This document shows positions 1 to 11,630 of a DNA stretch of 64,000 bases, piece after piece (position 1 is the stretch's first letter; every line of letters begins with the position of its first letter). The DNA is from Siderastrea siderea. Its lineage: Eukaryota > Cnidaria > Anthozoa > Scleractinia > Rhizangiidae. The DNA is taken from NCBI GenBank assembly GCA_964030785.1, contig OZ034968.1, positions 72,527,427 through 72,591,426 on the forward strand, written 5' to 3'. A model generated the notes under the pieces. The model saw nothing but the letters and a program-made list of their open reading frames with translations, was not told where the DNA came from and searched no databases. Position numbers and translations under genes: made by a program.

Positions 1-599
1 ACTGTTATGAATAAACAAACGCAAAATAATGGACAGAGAAACCATGTTTGAAAAACATTTATTCGAAAACCCCTATGTTTATACTTAAATGCAATTCGCG
101 TTACACTTCCAAAATCGTAGGTCGGTCCACGCGAGTGAAATCGGCTGAGCATGGCAAAATATTCAAGAATCTGTCACAAATCTGAGCGCGTTTTCTAATA
201 TTTTTTAAAGTCAAAAGTAAATAACACATTTCTAATGGCATAAATCAAATTTACGTTTCAAAACGTAATTTCTTTCATCGTAATACTCGAAATCATGTAC
301 CTTAGACCTTTTAAAAACTTCACTTACTCGGTTGTGTTTCAGAACAGGGCAAACTCTCCGCCGTGAAGAAAACAAAGCGATGAAGTCCTTTGAATGCAGC
401 TTTCGCAACTTGAACTTTTCGCCTTCTACCAGTATTCTTTTGAACTTTTTCTTTCCATTTATATATATTAGATGTTTTTTTGTCAAGTATAAAACTTCAT
501 TACTCTCGAGCAATCGTTAAATGCTAAAGAAGCTTAAGCTTTTAAGGAAACCTCTTTTTCAAAAGCAAGAAAAGATGGCATTCTCTGCCCCCGTCGGGT
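1..599. other. non-coding, nothing recognised
   Basis: AT-rich sequence with only short open frames in both orientations that overlap each other. I see no conserved domain, splice-consistent exon, RNA gene or repeat boundary. Confidence 0.5.
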
Positions 600-632
600 T
601 GTCTTGATACTCCCCTCCCCCTCCCACAGAGT

Positions 633-692
633 GTGCGGACGGACGGACGTACGGATGTACGGATGTACGGACATACGGACGGACGGTCACGT
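633..692. repeat. GGAC/GTACGGAT microsatellite
   Basis: A short, impure tandem array of GGAC, GTAC and GGAT steps directly after a C-rich stretch. It lies just outside the left member of an inverted sequence pair (about 714-800 and 2395-2512) and is probably part of the same repeat family. Confidence 0.7.
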
Positions 693-713
693 GACTATTA
701 CGTCACAATCAAA

Positions 714-2512
714 ATTTCTCGGATTGATAGGTTACCAGGAGGGAGTGATGAACTCGCCGCTCGGCTGGCTCGAGGTGTCTGGCCATCGTGACGTCACGAC
801 GTGAAAAGCGCGCGAGTTTGCCGAGTCTTCAAAAATGGCGCTGGCAAACTGATGTTAGAGTTCGGGCTACAAACGTATTTTTTGTGCTATTAAGCTTTCA
901 GCTAAGCTTGTTTTCTTGGGTAATGGAATTTTAGTCATCCTTTTTATCGATATAGGTAAGTGGCTCTTGGTCTTAACGTTAAAATCACACTTAAATAATG
1001 TTTTCAGACTCATGTTTACTCTCCGCGATCGAAGAATTATGCGGGAAAATTGTTATTGTCCGCGTCCGAAAAAGTGTGTTTATTTCAGTTATATACCACA
1101 GGGAAACTTGAAACTTGGCTACGGACTAGCCTATAGTTTAACAAAAGTACCCAAGTTAAAACAAGTGGTATAGTATTTACTTAAAAAATGTTCAGTCCGT
1201 TTGTTTAGCTGAGTATAAAAGAAGGCGAACCTAGAAGAGTATGTTTAGCACTTAAACGTTGACTTTTCTTACAGTATTTGCTGCCATCCTTTGTATAAGG
1301 GAAAAATAGTGATATTTAATTGCTAGGGACAGAGTAATCGAACTTAGAAAATTTTTGCCACCTCATTTAACCCGTGTAAACTACACTTTTTGCAGAACAA
1401 CATAAAAATCTGAATCAGCTCGCAAATTATGCGGACGCCCGAGGAAACACGTTTTCGCTGATCTTGTTCTGTCCTTTTTCATGAAAACTAATAGATATAT
1501 TTGAGTACCATCTGGATCAGTGATTCAGTGATTTATTCTCAATACCTCCAGTTTCCTCTAGATTTGCTGTCGAGGTTGCACAATGTTTTAGAAAGAGTTT
1601 GACCGTCTACTTAGATCCACAACTGGCGATCAAGATGACCGTTTCGCAAATAAATTGAATTGGTCCTGTCATTTGATTTTCAAAGATTAATTAATTTTAA
1701 AACAGTCAAACGGAGGACCATTCTAGTAAAGAGAGAGCCTTGTTAACCCTTAACATCAGTAACCTGAGAAAGTTGGCGTTTTTGATAGACCATGTTTTTT
1801 TATAATTATTCAGTCATCAGCACAAATTTGGCCGCAAAGCCGGCGCGCCAGCTGTTTTGCTTCGCCGCGAGCAAATGTTGTCGTCTTTGCCGTTTTTTAC
1901 TAGATAGTTTAGCAAACTAAGGAATTGCTGTGGCCCATTATTAACTTTGAGGCAAGCACATGAATTCACAGTAAACGTATCTTTGCATTGGAGTATTCTT
2001 CTCCACATTTTAATGATGTTTAAAGCCACTGATCATTTAATTGAAATTGTTACGAAAATATATTTTCCTAAAATTGGAAAGAGTTTATACATATAAAAGT
2101 TGTGTTTTTGTCTCCAAGCGATACATCTTAGGGTTTGTGAGATACAGCTTCTGAAAGTTGATCTTGATCACGATTTCAATCGATCGACCAAAGCGTTCGT
2201 GAAATGTTTTGAGTCTTATCGCCAATTTGTTATTTTGTTTTGAGGACCAAATTGCATTGAGAATACTTTTTATGATATAGCACGCAGCATACCTTTTGTT
2301 CTTTCATCGTTTTGATCTGTTCTTTTTGAGAAACTAGACTGTAAACATCTGCAAGGAAACCATTCGTTAACTTTCCTTTGAGTTTCCCGGACTGACTCAT
2401 TTGTGACGTCACGATGGCCCGACACCTCGGATTTTCGTTCGCCAATACCGGCACTAGTGCCCAGGCCTAAGTTCATCACTCCCTCCTGAAGGTTACCATA
2501 TTTCCTTAGCAA
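714..2512. repeat. unit bracketed by imperfect inverted sequences
   Basis: About 714-800 contains GGAGGGAGTGATGAAC and then GGCCATCGTGACGTCAC. The reverse complement of both blocks occurs in the same order at about 2395-2512. The interior, about 1.6 kb, has no convincing coding sequence. The arms differ in spacing and sequence, and I could not define ends or a target duplication. This may be a degraded TIR element or two inverted copies of one dispersed repeat. Confidence 0.4.
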
Positions 2513-2549
2513 TGGAGCTCCGCTGGCGGGCTTTGCCCGCAGGCTCCGC

Positions 2550-3085
2550 TATGAATCGAGTGCTTTTACTTTCGCTAATCCATTATTCTGGTGTATTATT
2601 TTCAGTTTTACGTCGCTTTATGGCCTGATAAACCTTTATGTGTTACATAGAGAGAGAATTATCGATCTTTTGGTGAGCCATTTTGCTCTGAAGCAAAATT
2701 TAGTGACGAGGAAGTGTTAGCCCGGCTAGCCGGGCTGGCCCGGCAATTGCGATTACATGAGAAATTTTCATCCCGGCTAGCCGAGATCCCGGCATCGCGA
2801 TGCCGAGGTCCCAAATAGCCGGGCTGAGATTTTTCCATGTAATCGCAAGGTTGATTTTTAATGTGTTTCACAGACGTGCTGAGATCCCGGCAAACCAAGC
2901 CAGCCCGCCTCATGTAATCGGCCCCTAATTAGGGGTGGATTACATGAGGCGGGCTGGCCCGCTTAGCCAGGCTGGCTCGGTTTGCCGGGATCTCGGCACG
3001 TCTGTGAAACACACTAAAAATAAGCTTCGCAATTACATGGAAAAATTTCAGCCCGGTTAACTGGGATCCCGGCATCGCGATACTT
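2550..3085. repeat. GC-rich palindromic dispersed repeat, copy 1
   Basis: The stretch carries many GGCTAGCC/GCCCGGCT-type blocks and folds back around about 2926-2940, with arms near 2794-2925 and 2936-3082. The arms share GCATCGCGATGCC-like, CAGACGTGC and ATTACATGAGGCGGGCTGG segments. Sequence from about 2550 onward is closely repeated at 39.69-40.39 kb, including the TTTTGCTCTGAAGC and GGCTAGCCGGGCTGG blocks. Non-coding; family unknown. Confidence 0.7.
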
Positions 3086-3422
3086 CGTCAGCTATTGGCA
3101 AGCATTTTCGCACGGAACATTCTCTGGCCCCTCAGGATCTCAACAAGAATTTTAAAATTCTAAAGAAATGCAAAAACAAGTTTGACTGCCTCATTTACGA
3201 AATGTTTTTTTATTCATGAACTGAGACCAAGTCTCAATGTACAGTCCAACTCAATTCGTGCGAATAATTAGTCTTTATATTGTTAGTTTTGCATGCTTTT
3301 TATTGTTTTAACACCTTATTTGTAAATTCTTTTTACACATATTTTACTTCATATATATTTCTTACATATTTTTACCTCTTTGTCACTTTAGAAATCTATG
3401 CTAATTCTTATTCTCAACATTT

Positions 3423-3456
3423 CGCTTGATAATGACCGAAGAGTGGTCGAAACGTC
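3423..3456 (+). ncRNA. degenerate hammerhead-like / Penelope-end relic
   Basis: A GACC...GGTC stem is followed directly by GAAA and CGTC, the order seen in hammerhead stem II and the strand entering stem III. The upstream box reads TTGATAA instead of CTGANGA, so I expect no activity. The same GAAACGTC tail occurs in the Penelope-like ends at 23.1, 25.3 and 40.8 kb, which suggests a decayed Penelope terminus. This is a motif reading only. Confidence 0.3.
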
Positions 3457-3459
3457 GTG

Positions 3460-4478
3460 AATTTCTACCGTTGGTTTTTATTGTCAATTGTTTTAAAAAG
3501 CCCTTACTGATAAGGATTTTCTGGATAAAACAGGAAAATAAATTACACGGATAACTATGAGTCTTACATCACTTATCCACCGTTATATCTAAAGAGTTGC
3601 GCGTGGTTGAAGTTCAAAAATGGCTTGCGTCCTTTCTTGTGAAAGCAGTCTCTCTAAAATCATGCGAAGGGGGAACAATTGGCCCGGGCCCTCAAAAACC
3701 ATTTTCTAGAATAAGCCCTGTCAAGGGCTCAGTTTCATACTTAAATGACTCTTTTGGAGAAAGCAGGAAAACTTTATTCCCCGATTTACAATAGAAGCAC
3801 TCATCTGACTTGTTTACACGAATGTGTCAAATAGGAAAAATTAAAATTTTAATAATGGCAAAAAGAGAACAAGAAATATGCAATGAATCATTCGCTACAA
3901 ATAAAACGTCATTTCTGCCTTTTCGCAACGATAACTCTAAGTATTAAAAATCAATTTTCCATACAAACTGTTTGAAACTGGATTTTGAGAATTAATATTG
4001 GCACAACGAAAAGCTAATCTATCAGGAGAACGAAGGGGAGGGGGAAAGGAGAGGTGAGTGGGTGGGTGGGTGGTTGGAAGGGATATCAAAGAGGGTAAAT
4101 GGGTCCGCAAAATGATATCTCTGAGTCCGACTGCCCTCTTACCAAACCCAACCCAAGGACTTCTCACGCTTGAATTATTCTTTTGGATAAAGTGGAAAAA
4201 CTCATTCGCTGACTGACGTCATTGACCCTTGTTCAACAAAGGTGCGATTTTAGAATACCTAACCACTTATTTACATATGGTGTTGAATGCTTTGTAGATC
4301 AAGACACACTTCTTCAAATAGTGACGACCTGTTATTTTCTGCCGGTATTATTCTGAAGAAGGGAAGAGATGTTTTGAGAACGATTATCACTGGATCTTTT
4401 CCCAATCCAAGAATTAAGTTCCATATTGCGGTTTGAGTTCAAAGTCTTAAATGACACTTAGGATGTTACTCGTACCGT
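3460..4478. other. non-coding, nothing recognised
   Basis: No supported gene. The stretch includes a purine-rich GGTGGGTGGG segment near 4060. The TMEM45-family promoter presumably lies toward the right-hand end, but no specific element is recognisable. Confidence 0.45.
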
Positions 4479-4487
4479 ATCGAACAG

Positions 4488-4557
4488 TAGTCTCCTATGC
4501 AGCCGTTTTTAGTGTCGTCACGCGTGACGACACTAAAAACGGCTGCATAGGAGACTA
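4488..4557. mobile_element. perfect 70-bp palindromic element with 9-bp TSD
   Basis: Both 35-bp halves are exact reverse complements, starting TAGTCTCCTATGCAGCC and meeting at CACG/CGTG. The 9-bp sequence ATCGAACAG lies immediately on both sides (4479-4487 and 4558-4566). This is a complete foldback insertion with an intact target duplication; 9 bp is typical of Mutator-like elements. It ends 59 bp before the TMEM45-family start codon, so it probably sits in the promoter or 5' UTR. Confidence 0.9.
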
Positions 4558-4616
4558 ATCGAACAGCAGACTAATTCGCTCATTTTGCTTCTTAACACGC
4601 CAGTTACACTTCAAAA

Positions 4617-5534
4617 ATGGGATCTTTCGCGGGTCACGTCCTTCCAGGAAGTTTATTTCTAGCCGTTGGCCTATGGTGGTGGTTTCACATCTTAGCGTTG
4701 ATCGCCAAGGCGCAAGCAAGGTTTTTGAAACATCGAGACTCGCGAAGAACAAACAACTTTGAATTTGCATATTCCGACTTCGTCTCCACCACTTGGCAGA
4801 AAATTCCCTTGCCTTGTTTGAGAGCTGTTCCCGTTGAACCGGGTTTGAAAGCGATAGGAGCTACACTGGGAATTTTTGCAGAGCTAACCAGAACCGACTG
4901 GACTATCAAGTCCCTCACAGACAACCATGAGAACTTTTCAGGGGACTTGAATAACTACGCCCATGCTACGATGTTTGCCATGTTCCTGCTCCCATCAGTT
5001 CTTGAAATTCTACGCTTCTATTCCATATTGTTCCTGCCTCCGGCCACGGAATACGTTTTATCATCACTGGCCTTCTCCGTGGTCGGCGAATTGTTTTATT
5101 TTCACACCGACGGGCGCCCTGAGCTCGACCAAAGGGTGCACAATTTAATTTGCGTTGTAGCATTTTCCGTCTCCATTGTTATTATTCTTGAGGCCTGGCA
5201 ACGCAAGAGTGTCATTTTGTTTGTGGCGCGCACCATTTTGGTCGTGCTTCTTGGTACGTGGTTCTTCCAAGTTGCACACGTCTTATATGGAACCCACCCC
5301 TGGAAAGATACCCCTTCAAATCGAGAATTCATCTCCATCTCTTTCACGTGGCATATATTGGGACTGCTTTTGACATGTTTTTGCAGTCTTGTGGTAGTAA
5401 GTGTGTTCGTGAGACTGAAGCGATCGTCTTGGGTTATTTCTGTGGATAACGGCAGCTTGTCAGGAGACGCAACCGAGCTTGAGAACTTGATGATCACGGA
5501 AGAAGCACACGAAGATCCAACACAAGTTGAGTGA
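4617..5534 (+). CDS. TMEM45-family (DUF716) multi-pass membrane protein
   Basis: An intact 305-residue protein in one uninterrupted frame. The N-terminus reads GSFAGHVLPGSLFLAVGLWW, matching the family pattern of a short leader with a G-H-x-LPG-S motif running into TM1. A second family block, NNYAHATMFAMFLLPSVLEI (about residues 115-134), resembles the conserved His-Ala-Thr-Met helix. About seven hydrophobic helices can be drawn, followed by an acidic C-terminal tail of about 30 residues. Vertebrate TMEM45A/B have similar length (about 275 residues) and sit in endomembranes or the plasma membrane; their biochemical role is not settled. The ATG at 4617 is preceded by AAAA and is the first in frame. 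Vertebrate homologues have several coding exons, so the single-exon structure hints at a retrocopy or lineage-specific intron loss (inference). A perfect palindromic insertion lies just upstream. Confidence 0.88.
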   Translation: MGSFAGHVLPGSLFLAVGLWWWFHILALIAKAQARFLKHRDSRRTNNFEFAYSDFVSTTWQKIPLPCLRAVPVEPGLKAIGATLGIFAELTRTDWTIKSLTDNHENFSGDLNNYAHATMFAMFLLPSVLEILRFYSILFLPPATEYVLSSLAFSVVGELFYFHTDGRPELDQRVHNLICVVAFSVSIVIILEAWQRKSVILFVARTILVVLLGTWFFQVAHVLYGTHPWKDTPSNREFISISFTWHILGLLLTCFCSLVVVSVFVRLKRSSWVISVDNGSLSGDATELENLMITEEAHEDPTQVE

Positions 5535-8500
5535 AACTCCACTACACCATTACCATGCAGTTACCACGGGAAAGCTGACCCGGGTGGGGGGGACTCCCAT
5601 ATGAAACTGACGGGGATGCTCGTCGGAAAATTAGAATTAAACCCCTAAAGGAGACCAATCTGGGCGTGGCTCAGGCGTTATTTGAACCCAAATCGAGACC
5701 ACGCCAAAACAGACAACCAAATCAAAGTTACAGTAATCTTTAATTGCCCTAAAGATTGACGCTAAAGATTGACGGCGCGGGAAAGCTGAGCGATACATCG
5801 GCTTTTATTTGAATGGTCACATCGCTTAACATTTCACCCACAGCTTACCTACAAAATCAAACGTTATTAAGAACCACCGATAAGGCGATATTTTAAACCA
5901 AAAGGAGAAATGATGTTTTATTACCCACTTTAAATTAAATTAATTTTTATTTAGTTGTAATGATATTAACTAGTATCAATCGATTCTTAGTTAATATTAC
6001 CGAAACTGCGCAGCAGCGTAGGCAACAGACAGTCCTCTTTTAGAAAGACCACGACACTTGCTGAACGTAAGCAACACATTTTTCCGATCAACAGCATCCA
6101 TTGTCAGTTGCTAAATGACTGACCAGTTCAATTTATCGAACGGTCACACATCGTTTACGATTTCACCTACAGTTTATTTACTGATCCAAACGTTATATTA
6201 AGAACCAACAGGAAGTTATAAGCAGATATCTTACACCACAAGGACATATCCTTTTTGAATTAAATAACTTCATATGATACTGGTATTTATACAATTAGAT
6301 TATTCGATATATATATCAGTGCAAGTTTTCATCGGTTAATTAGTATTTCAGCATTATTCGAATGTTTGTTTGTTCATTTACAGTAGTTGGAAAGGCTATC
6401 AACTCCGAGATTGGTCAGTGTTAAGAATAAAATACTTGGGAGGGGGAACTTAGAAACCCTTACGGGCTTTTACAAGGCAGTCCCCTTTTAGCTAACATAT
6501 AACTTAATATATAAATACATTTATGTATTCTAACACTGTAGTTTCATTAAACGATCAATTAAAAAAAGGAAAAAGAAGACGAAGTGAAATAAAGTACTGC
6601 TGAATTGCCCTTACTTAAGTTATCACATTTTAGGATTAATTTCATTCACACACTCAAAAGTTAGAAACACATGGTACTGCGCTAATGAACACTACAACAG
6701 GGACGTCAGACTCGGTAGCTTTTTTTGAGTTTTAGGATTTCTTCCTTTGTGCAATATATATAATAAACAGTACCACTGGAAAGTTAACTGCTTATTGGCA
6801 TTCAACTGAATGGACACACTTGAGGATTTTACCCACAGACTCAAAAGTTAAAACCACCTTGTACAGCGTAATAAGAAGTACCACAGGAAGGTACCATCAC
6901 CCCCTCACCCACCAGCACCGATTCCTCGGTAACCAAAAAGAACGATGTCTTTCGGATTACAGAGACAATAAATTCTCGCCCACAGACTTGGGCTCCTCAT
7001 CACCTTACTAGTTGCTCCTCCCAACGCTACAACTAAGCACTGCTTATATCTAATGCTTTTGACACTTTCTTTACATTTAAGTACCATATTTATTTCTTTT
7101 TCCGGTTTAACAGTGGTGTACAATTCTAGCATGTTTCTTTTTCATAATCTCAGCATATCGTTATCCATTTTTTATCTGTTTTGTAATCTTTTTCTTTCCT
7201 CGACAGGGTGATATTTTTTGTAAGTTTATTGTAAATGACTTAAATTATACTACTTTTAATACTACAATTTCGATTCTTTTGAATCGCACTCCGATTAGCT
7301 TTTCCTGTCTGCGGATGGTGAATTGTACAATGCTTGGGTCTGTAAATAAAAGCTCGAGTTGATGAAGTTGAATGCGTATTTCACAGCTTGGTTTCATATG
7401 GCTTGCCCGTAGACGCTTGAATACTTTGTCGCTGTTTGACTAATTCTTTCCCACTCAAGGATCCTATGATAAAAAAAAGAAACAAGAACTTTAAAAACTG
7501 TTACACTGGTTAGGGTGGATTTCTACAGTCGCGTAATTTTTGGCGTACAGACGTAAATTCAGCTGGCTGTAAAGGCGCAAATAGGGGATAACAGATTAAG
7601 GACTACGTCAACGTAAAAAGGTGAACAACGCTCAACATTTCTTTTTTTACGTTTGCGCAAGACGCTCATAAAGCGTGTGAAAAAAGCCGGCGCGCACATC
7701 TGAAATTAAAGTTACGCGACATTGTTTGAAAAAGCACTTGTAGGCGGTGCATCAATTTGACACGCAAAGCAGCTGCAAACGCAAGCGATGTTTAAAAAAC
7801 AAACGCAAACGGTTTGTTCAATGCGCTCACGTGGAGAGAAAACAAATGAAGAGCGTCAGGCGAAAAGACAAAGCTAGTGAGAACAATAAGGCGGAGCAAG
7901 GAAGAGGAAAGGGGACGATCAGGCTTCTCGTTTCCCTCCGGTATACATCAGTCGCATTTTTTTCTTTTCGCTTACCCCTAAACTTAAAGCCTCAGTTAAA
8001 AGCAATAAAGCGCTGAAGCAAAATGTGGCGTTTCGTTCTTTGCGGCTTGCGTGCTTCATAAATCTGGGCATGAGATAGGAAGCTGCTCACATTACCATGG
8101 TTATGAAGAAACCAGAGAATTTGGTAAGAAATAACTTGTGTCTATGATCGCCTTTTGAACAGCTTCATATATTATAGACCAAGAAGTTAGTTTAACCAGC
8201 CTTTTAGTCATGTTTATAGTCTCCTCGTTCCGTGTGTGATGACAGAGACTGATCGCAAAGGTTGTTTAACTTCCATCGGTGAGCGTGCAAAACCGAGAGG
8301 GATGGAAAAGTGAAGTAAACACCCAACCCCTACCCACTTGGTAGTTTTCGCTGTCCCTATATTTTGCTCTCTGTCGACCTTAGCGATCATACTTGGTCGA
8401 CACAGCAGTTCCTGGCGTTCATCAGCAGCGGTGCGAAGAAACGAAGGTGGAAAAAAAGGTGGAAAGCTGGAGAGAAAACCCCCACGAGGACAACTAAATT

Positions 8501-9873
8501 AATGTAAGGGTGATCTGTATTGATTAGCGCCTTCTTCTTCTTCTTCCTCGGATAACCCACCTCCTTCTTAATGAAGATTCTCGTGAGCGTCAGTGCAGGT
8601 GCTATTTCTAAAATTCTCTATTTCTAAGATTCTCGTGAGCGTCAGTGCAGGTGCTTGGGAATTAAAAACTTAGGGTATGGTCAGTGGCTATTGGCAAAAT
8701 GGCACCACAGCCATTAAAGGCTCCACCAGGTCCTTAAAGGCTTCCAGCCTTCCAGGCCTAAAACTAAAGCCTGTAAAGAATGCTAAAATTAAAGTGAAAT
8801 AGTGACTAAGAATTATATGAACATAAGATCGAGGATAAAAATCTTTTAAGGCGGTAAGAGCTATGTACTAAAAGAATAAATCAGCAGTTACCCATGGGTG
8901 ATAGTTGAGTGCTTGTTGATGCAATCGAGCATCGTGCCAAGTGGTCAGTTCTCGATCTTCTAAATGACCTGATCAAGCTCTCCCTTATCTGTGAAGCAAA
9001 CCAGAAAACACAATATACTTTTTACAGCCTCTGTGTATTTTGAGACTGTGAGACACGAGTTTGAATCCGGCTTCAGCGCAAAGCTCGGGAAAACGCTCCA
9101 TAATGGATCAGCGTTCAGTACTTAATTTCAAAACCGCTCTGAGCTCTGCAGGCGGTCAACCTCGCTGTCCTGTTTCTGAATTCAACTTGGTCACTCGATA
9201 TCCCCTAAGGAAATGAAGATTAACTTCCCAAAGCTTAGACTAAGAGACGAGTAGTCATATGACAGACACTGATGAAACTAGGGGTTCAACCTTTATTTAA
9301 AAAGAAAAGTGACATTGAAGACCCCAGTAAACTCCCATTTGCGGTGATTAACGTACAAACGTTGACTTTGTATAAGATTAATTATTTAGCAAAAATGGTT
9401 GGCTGCAGGTGACAGTAACGAAGCACGCGGTTTGTCCTTGACGGAAACAAAAACGTAGGTTTTTCTCTCGTTCCATCCACATTCGGGTTGAATTCCATCG
9501 TCTGTTGGCTAACGACCAATACAATGGGCGACGAAAACTACCCACAGGTCAAGCAACGTTTTTTTTTTTCAGAAAACAGGGTGTCCTGTGCTGCCCAGCT
9601 GAGCAAAGGAAAATAATAAGGCTGGTTGTCATGTCCAGCAATTGAAATTTCTATAATGTTATTAACTTCGTAAACTAGATATATGAAGTTAATACCTGAT
9701 CATCCAATAAGCTATGAAAGATACAGAACAGCAAACCCTGAAGGCAATAAGAGAAAGAACGAGTATTACTTACTGGACTACTGCGCAGCTTCAAGACTGT
9801 GCTCTGCCTTTGATTTTTTTTTCTTAATTTTGACCAGCCATTCTAAGATCGATAACAATATCAATAGCGATAT
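5535..9873. other. gene-free stretch after TMEM45-like gene
   Basis: No supported gene. About 5577-5720 (GGGTGGGGGGGACTCCC onward) looks like a dispersed repeat. An open frame at 7747-8016 is rich in Lys/Arg but has no recognisable domain and lies in repeat-like sequence. A CTTCTT run is near 8531. Candidate polyadenylation signals such as AATAAA occur after the TMEM45-like gene (near 6427) but cannot be assigned. Confidence 0.45.
8575..8656. repeat. 52-bp direct duplication
   Basis: A 29-bp block beginning AGATTCTCGTGAGCG occurs at 8575 and again at 8627 with AT-rich spacer between. It is a simple local duplication with no coding content. Confidence 0.8.
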
Positions 9874-9928
9874 CAATATCGATATCGATATTTCGGCTGT
9901 AGCTGATCATATCTAAAATCTCCATACT
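9874..9928. repeat. 55-bp direct repeat, left copy (flank of Crypton unit)
   Basis: Starts CAATATCGATATCGATAT and ends near CTCCATACT. A copy in the same orientation, with 4 mismatches, occurs at 12601-12655 on the other side of the recombinase gene. The pair brackets about 2.67 kb. Confidence 0.85.
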
Positions 9929-9934
9929 TATAGA

Positions 9935-10067
9935 TTATTTCACGGTTGGTGAACGCGTACGATTTTCATTCACAAGTTGTGTAAAACAAACGAACGAGCG
10001 CAGCGAGTGAGTTTGTTTTACACAACGAGTGAATAAAAATCATTCAAGCGAACTAACCGTGAAATAA
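9935..10067. repeat. 133-bp foldback next to Crypton unit
   Basis: Imperfect inverted repeat with arms of about 57 bp. The outer ends read TTATTTCACGGTT and AACCGTGAAATAA; the inner part TTGTGTAAAACAAAC pairs with GTTTGTTTTACACAA around a GC-rich centre. It lies between the left 55-bp direct repeat and the left TIR-like sequence. Confidence 0.85.
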
Positions 10068-10910
10068 CTTATTTATTATATACATACCGAGATTCATAAG
10101 CGAACAGAACTCAAAGATAAACATATCTTTATTTTCTTTCAAAGGAAAACAACGCGCGGTCAAGCTGCCTCACAGTTCGAGAGTTGCACTGAAATGGCTT
10201 CCTTGTAAAATACTTTACATCTAAATTATCAAGCAAAAATGCCGTTAAAGGGCAGAACTAGTTGGAATAAAATAAGACATCCTGAAAATATGTCGAAATA
10301 GTTCTACGGAAGTTCAAAATTTGAAACACAGAAGTGAAAACCCGAGACTTCATTTTTTGTTGCTTATCAGAACCTGCATGCTTGAATTAACAAACACTAG
10401 TCAGAATCCGAATCAAGAGGTTTGATTCTTTTATAAGTTTTGCTAGGGTTTTCCTCTCGCACTGAAAGTGTGGGCGATTGATTTAAAGTGTTTATTGCCA
10501 CACTAATATGTCCTCCGCTTATAACAGCATCCGAAAAAAGAGAAAGGGGCTGCTGATCTGCTTGTCGATGCTTGCTTCGGCTTTGCTGAGAAAAAGTTGG
10601 ACGAAATGTTGGATAAGTGAGTTTGTCAAACTCGTGCTTTCTTTTCTCCGGAATAGAAGAGCCAGACTTGGGAGCTATTTCTCCCGAACTCAGTCCAGTG
10701 AGAGTGTGAGACATGTTCAGCTGTTGTTTCTGTGAGACGGTAGAGTAGCTAGTGATACTTTGAACGTTTTTGTGTCCTGACAGTTGCATAATATCAGTTG
10801 GCGGTACGTCGTTGTTGACTATTAAAAGTTTGAATTATAGTTTTTCTGCCGCTGTGGTTTTTGAAGTTTGGCCCGAGTCCGGCTTTCTGTGCCATTGTTT
10901 TCATTAAGGA

Positions 10911-11630
10911 AAGGCTGGTTCACACTTGTGACATAAGCATAAGCATAAACATAAGCATAAGCATAAGAAAGCGTAAGTGTCAACCGTAGTGACATAAGCA
11001 TAAGCATAAGCATAAGAAAAAGGAAACTTTTCCTTTTTCTTATGCTTATGCTTATGCTTATGTCGCGTGATCGCAAGTGTGAACCGGGACAGCATAAGCA
11101 TAAGCATAAGCATAAGCATAACGAAACAGCAGTATTTGATGTCAGCAGAAATTCAAGCGAAAACAGTTCCCAATCCTCCTCTGATTAGCTGTTTCAAACG
11201 GGCGTCTTCTTCTTTAAACACGCTGTATTGAGAAACTGGCTGAGGCTGGCCGTATTAACTACCTGAACTACCTGAAATAAATTTCTCGGTCCACCAGTCG
11301 CATTTCAAGCACAAGATTGTGATAATCTTCTTGTTGTTTTCTCTTCGTGAAGATTTCTCTTACCCAACAGGACCGCCATCTTTCTTCAGGTTGTTTTTCT
11401 TTCCGCCGTTGACGATTACGGCGCAGTAACATCAAAAGGAGCGCTTCTTCGTTTTCTTCTTCGTCCACCATTTTGAAATTACAACTCGTCTCATTCCCCC
11501 AGGATTATAAATCTGAAGCCCAGTGCGCCTGCGTATGTCGCTTTCTTATGCTTATGTCATAAGTGTGAACATTCTTATGCTTATGCTTATGTTTATGCTT
11601 GTGCTTCTGTCACAAGTGTGAACCAGCCTT
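10911..11630. mobile_element. Harbinger-derived non-autonomous element (720 bp)
   Basis: The TIRs AAGGCTGGTTCACACTTGTG (left) and its inverse (right) run into arrays of CATAAG at both ends. An internal hairpin of CATAAG units closes near 11030. On the minus strand about 11273-11471 encodes a Harbinger-like transposase N-terminus, listed separately. No target duplication is seen: the flanks are recombinase coding sequence with a gap, consistent with a deletion at or after insertion. Confidence 0.8.
11273..11471 (-). pseudogene. PIF/Harbinger transposase first-exon relic
   Basis: The frame starts MVDEEENEEALLLMLLRRNR and contains WVREIFTKRKQQEDYHNLVL then EMRLVDREIYF. The arrangement (acidic start, Leu-rich helix, Arg/Lys stretch, W-V-R-x-I/L...Y-H-N-L-V...L-x-D...Y-F) matches the first exon of HARBI1-like transposases. 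A GT donor follows at the end of the relic (TTCAG/GTAG). No catalytic DDE exon is present in the element, so it cannot encode an active transposase. Confidence 0.7.

Noticed and set aside
7747..8016. Basic 89-codon frame as a nuclear protein gene
   Set aside because: No domain, no splice partners and surrounding sequence looks repeat-derived; composition alone is not enough.
10822..11119. Open frames of alternating Met-Leu and Ala-Tyr
   Set aside because: They translate the CATAAG tandem units inside the Harbinger derivative and are not genes.
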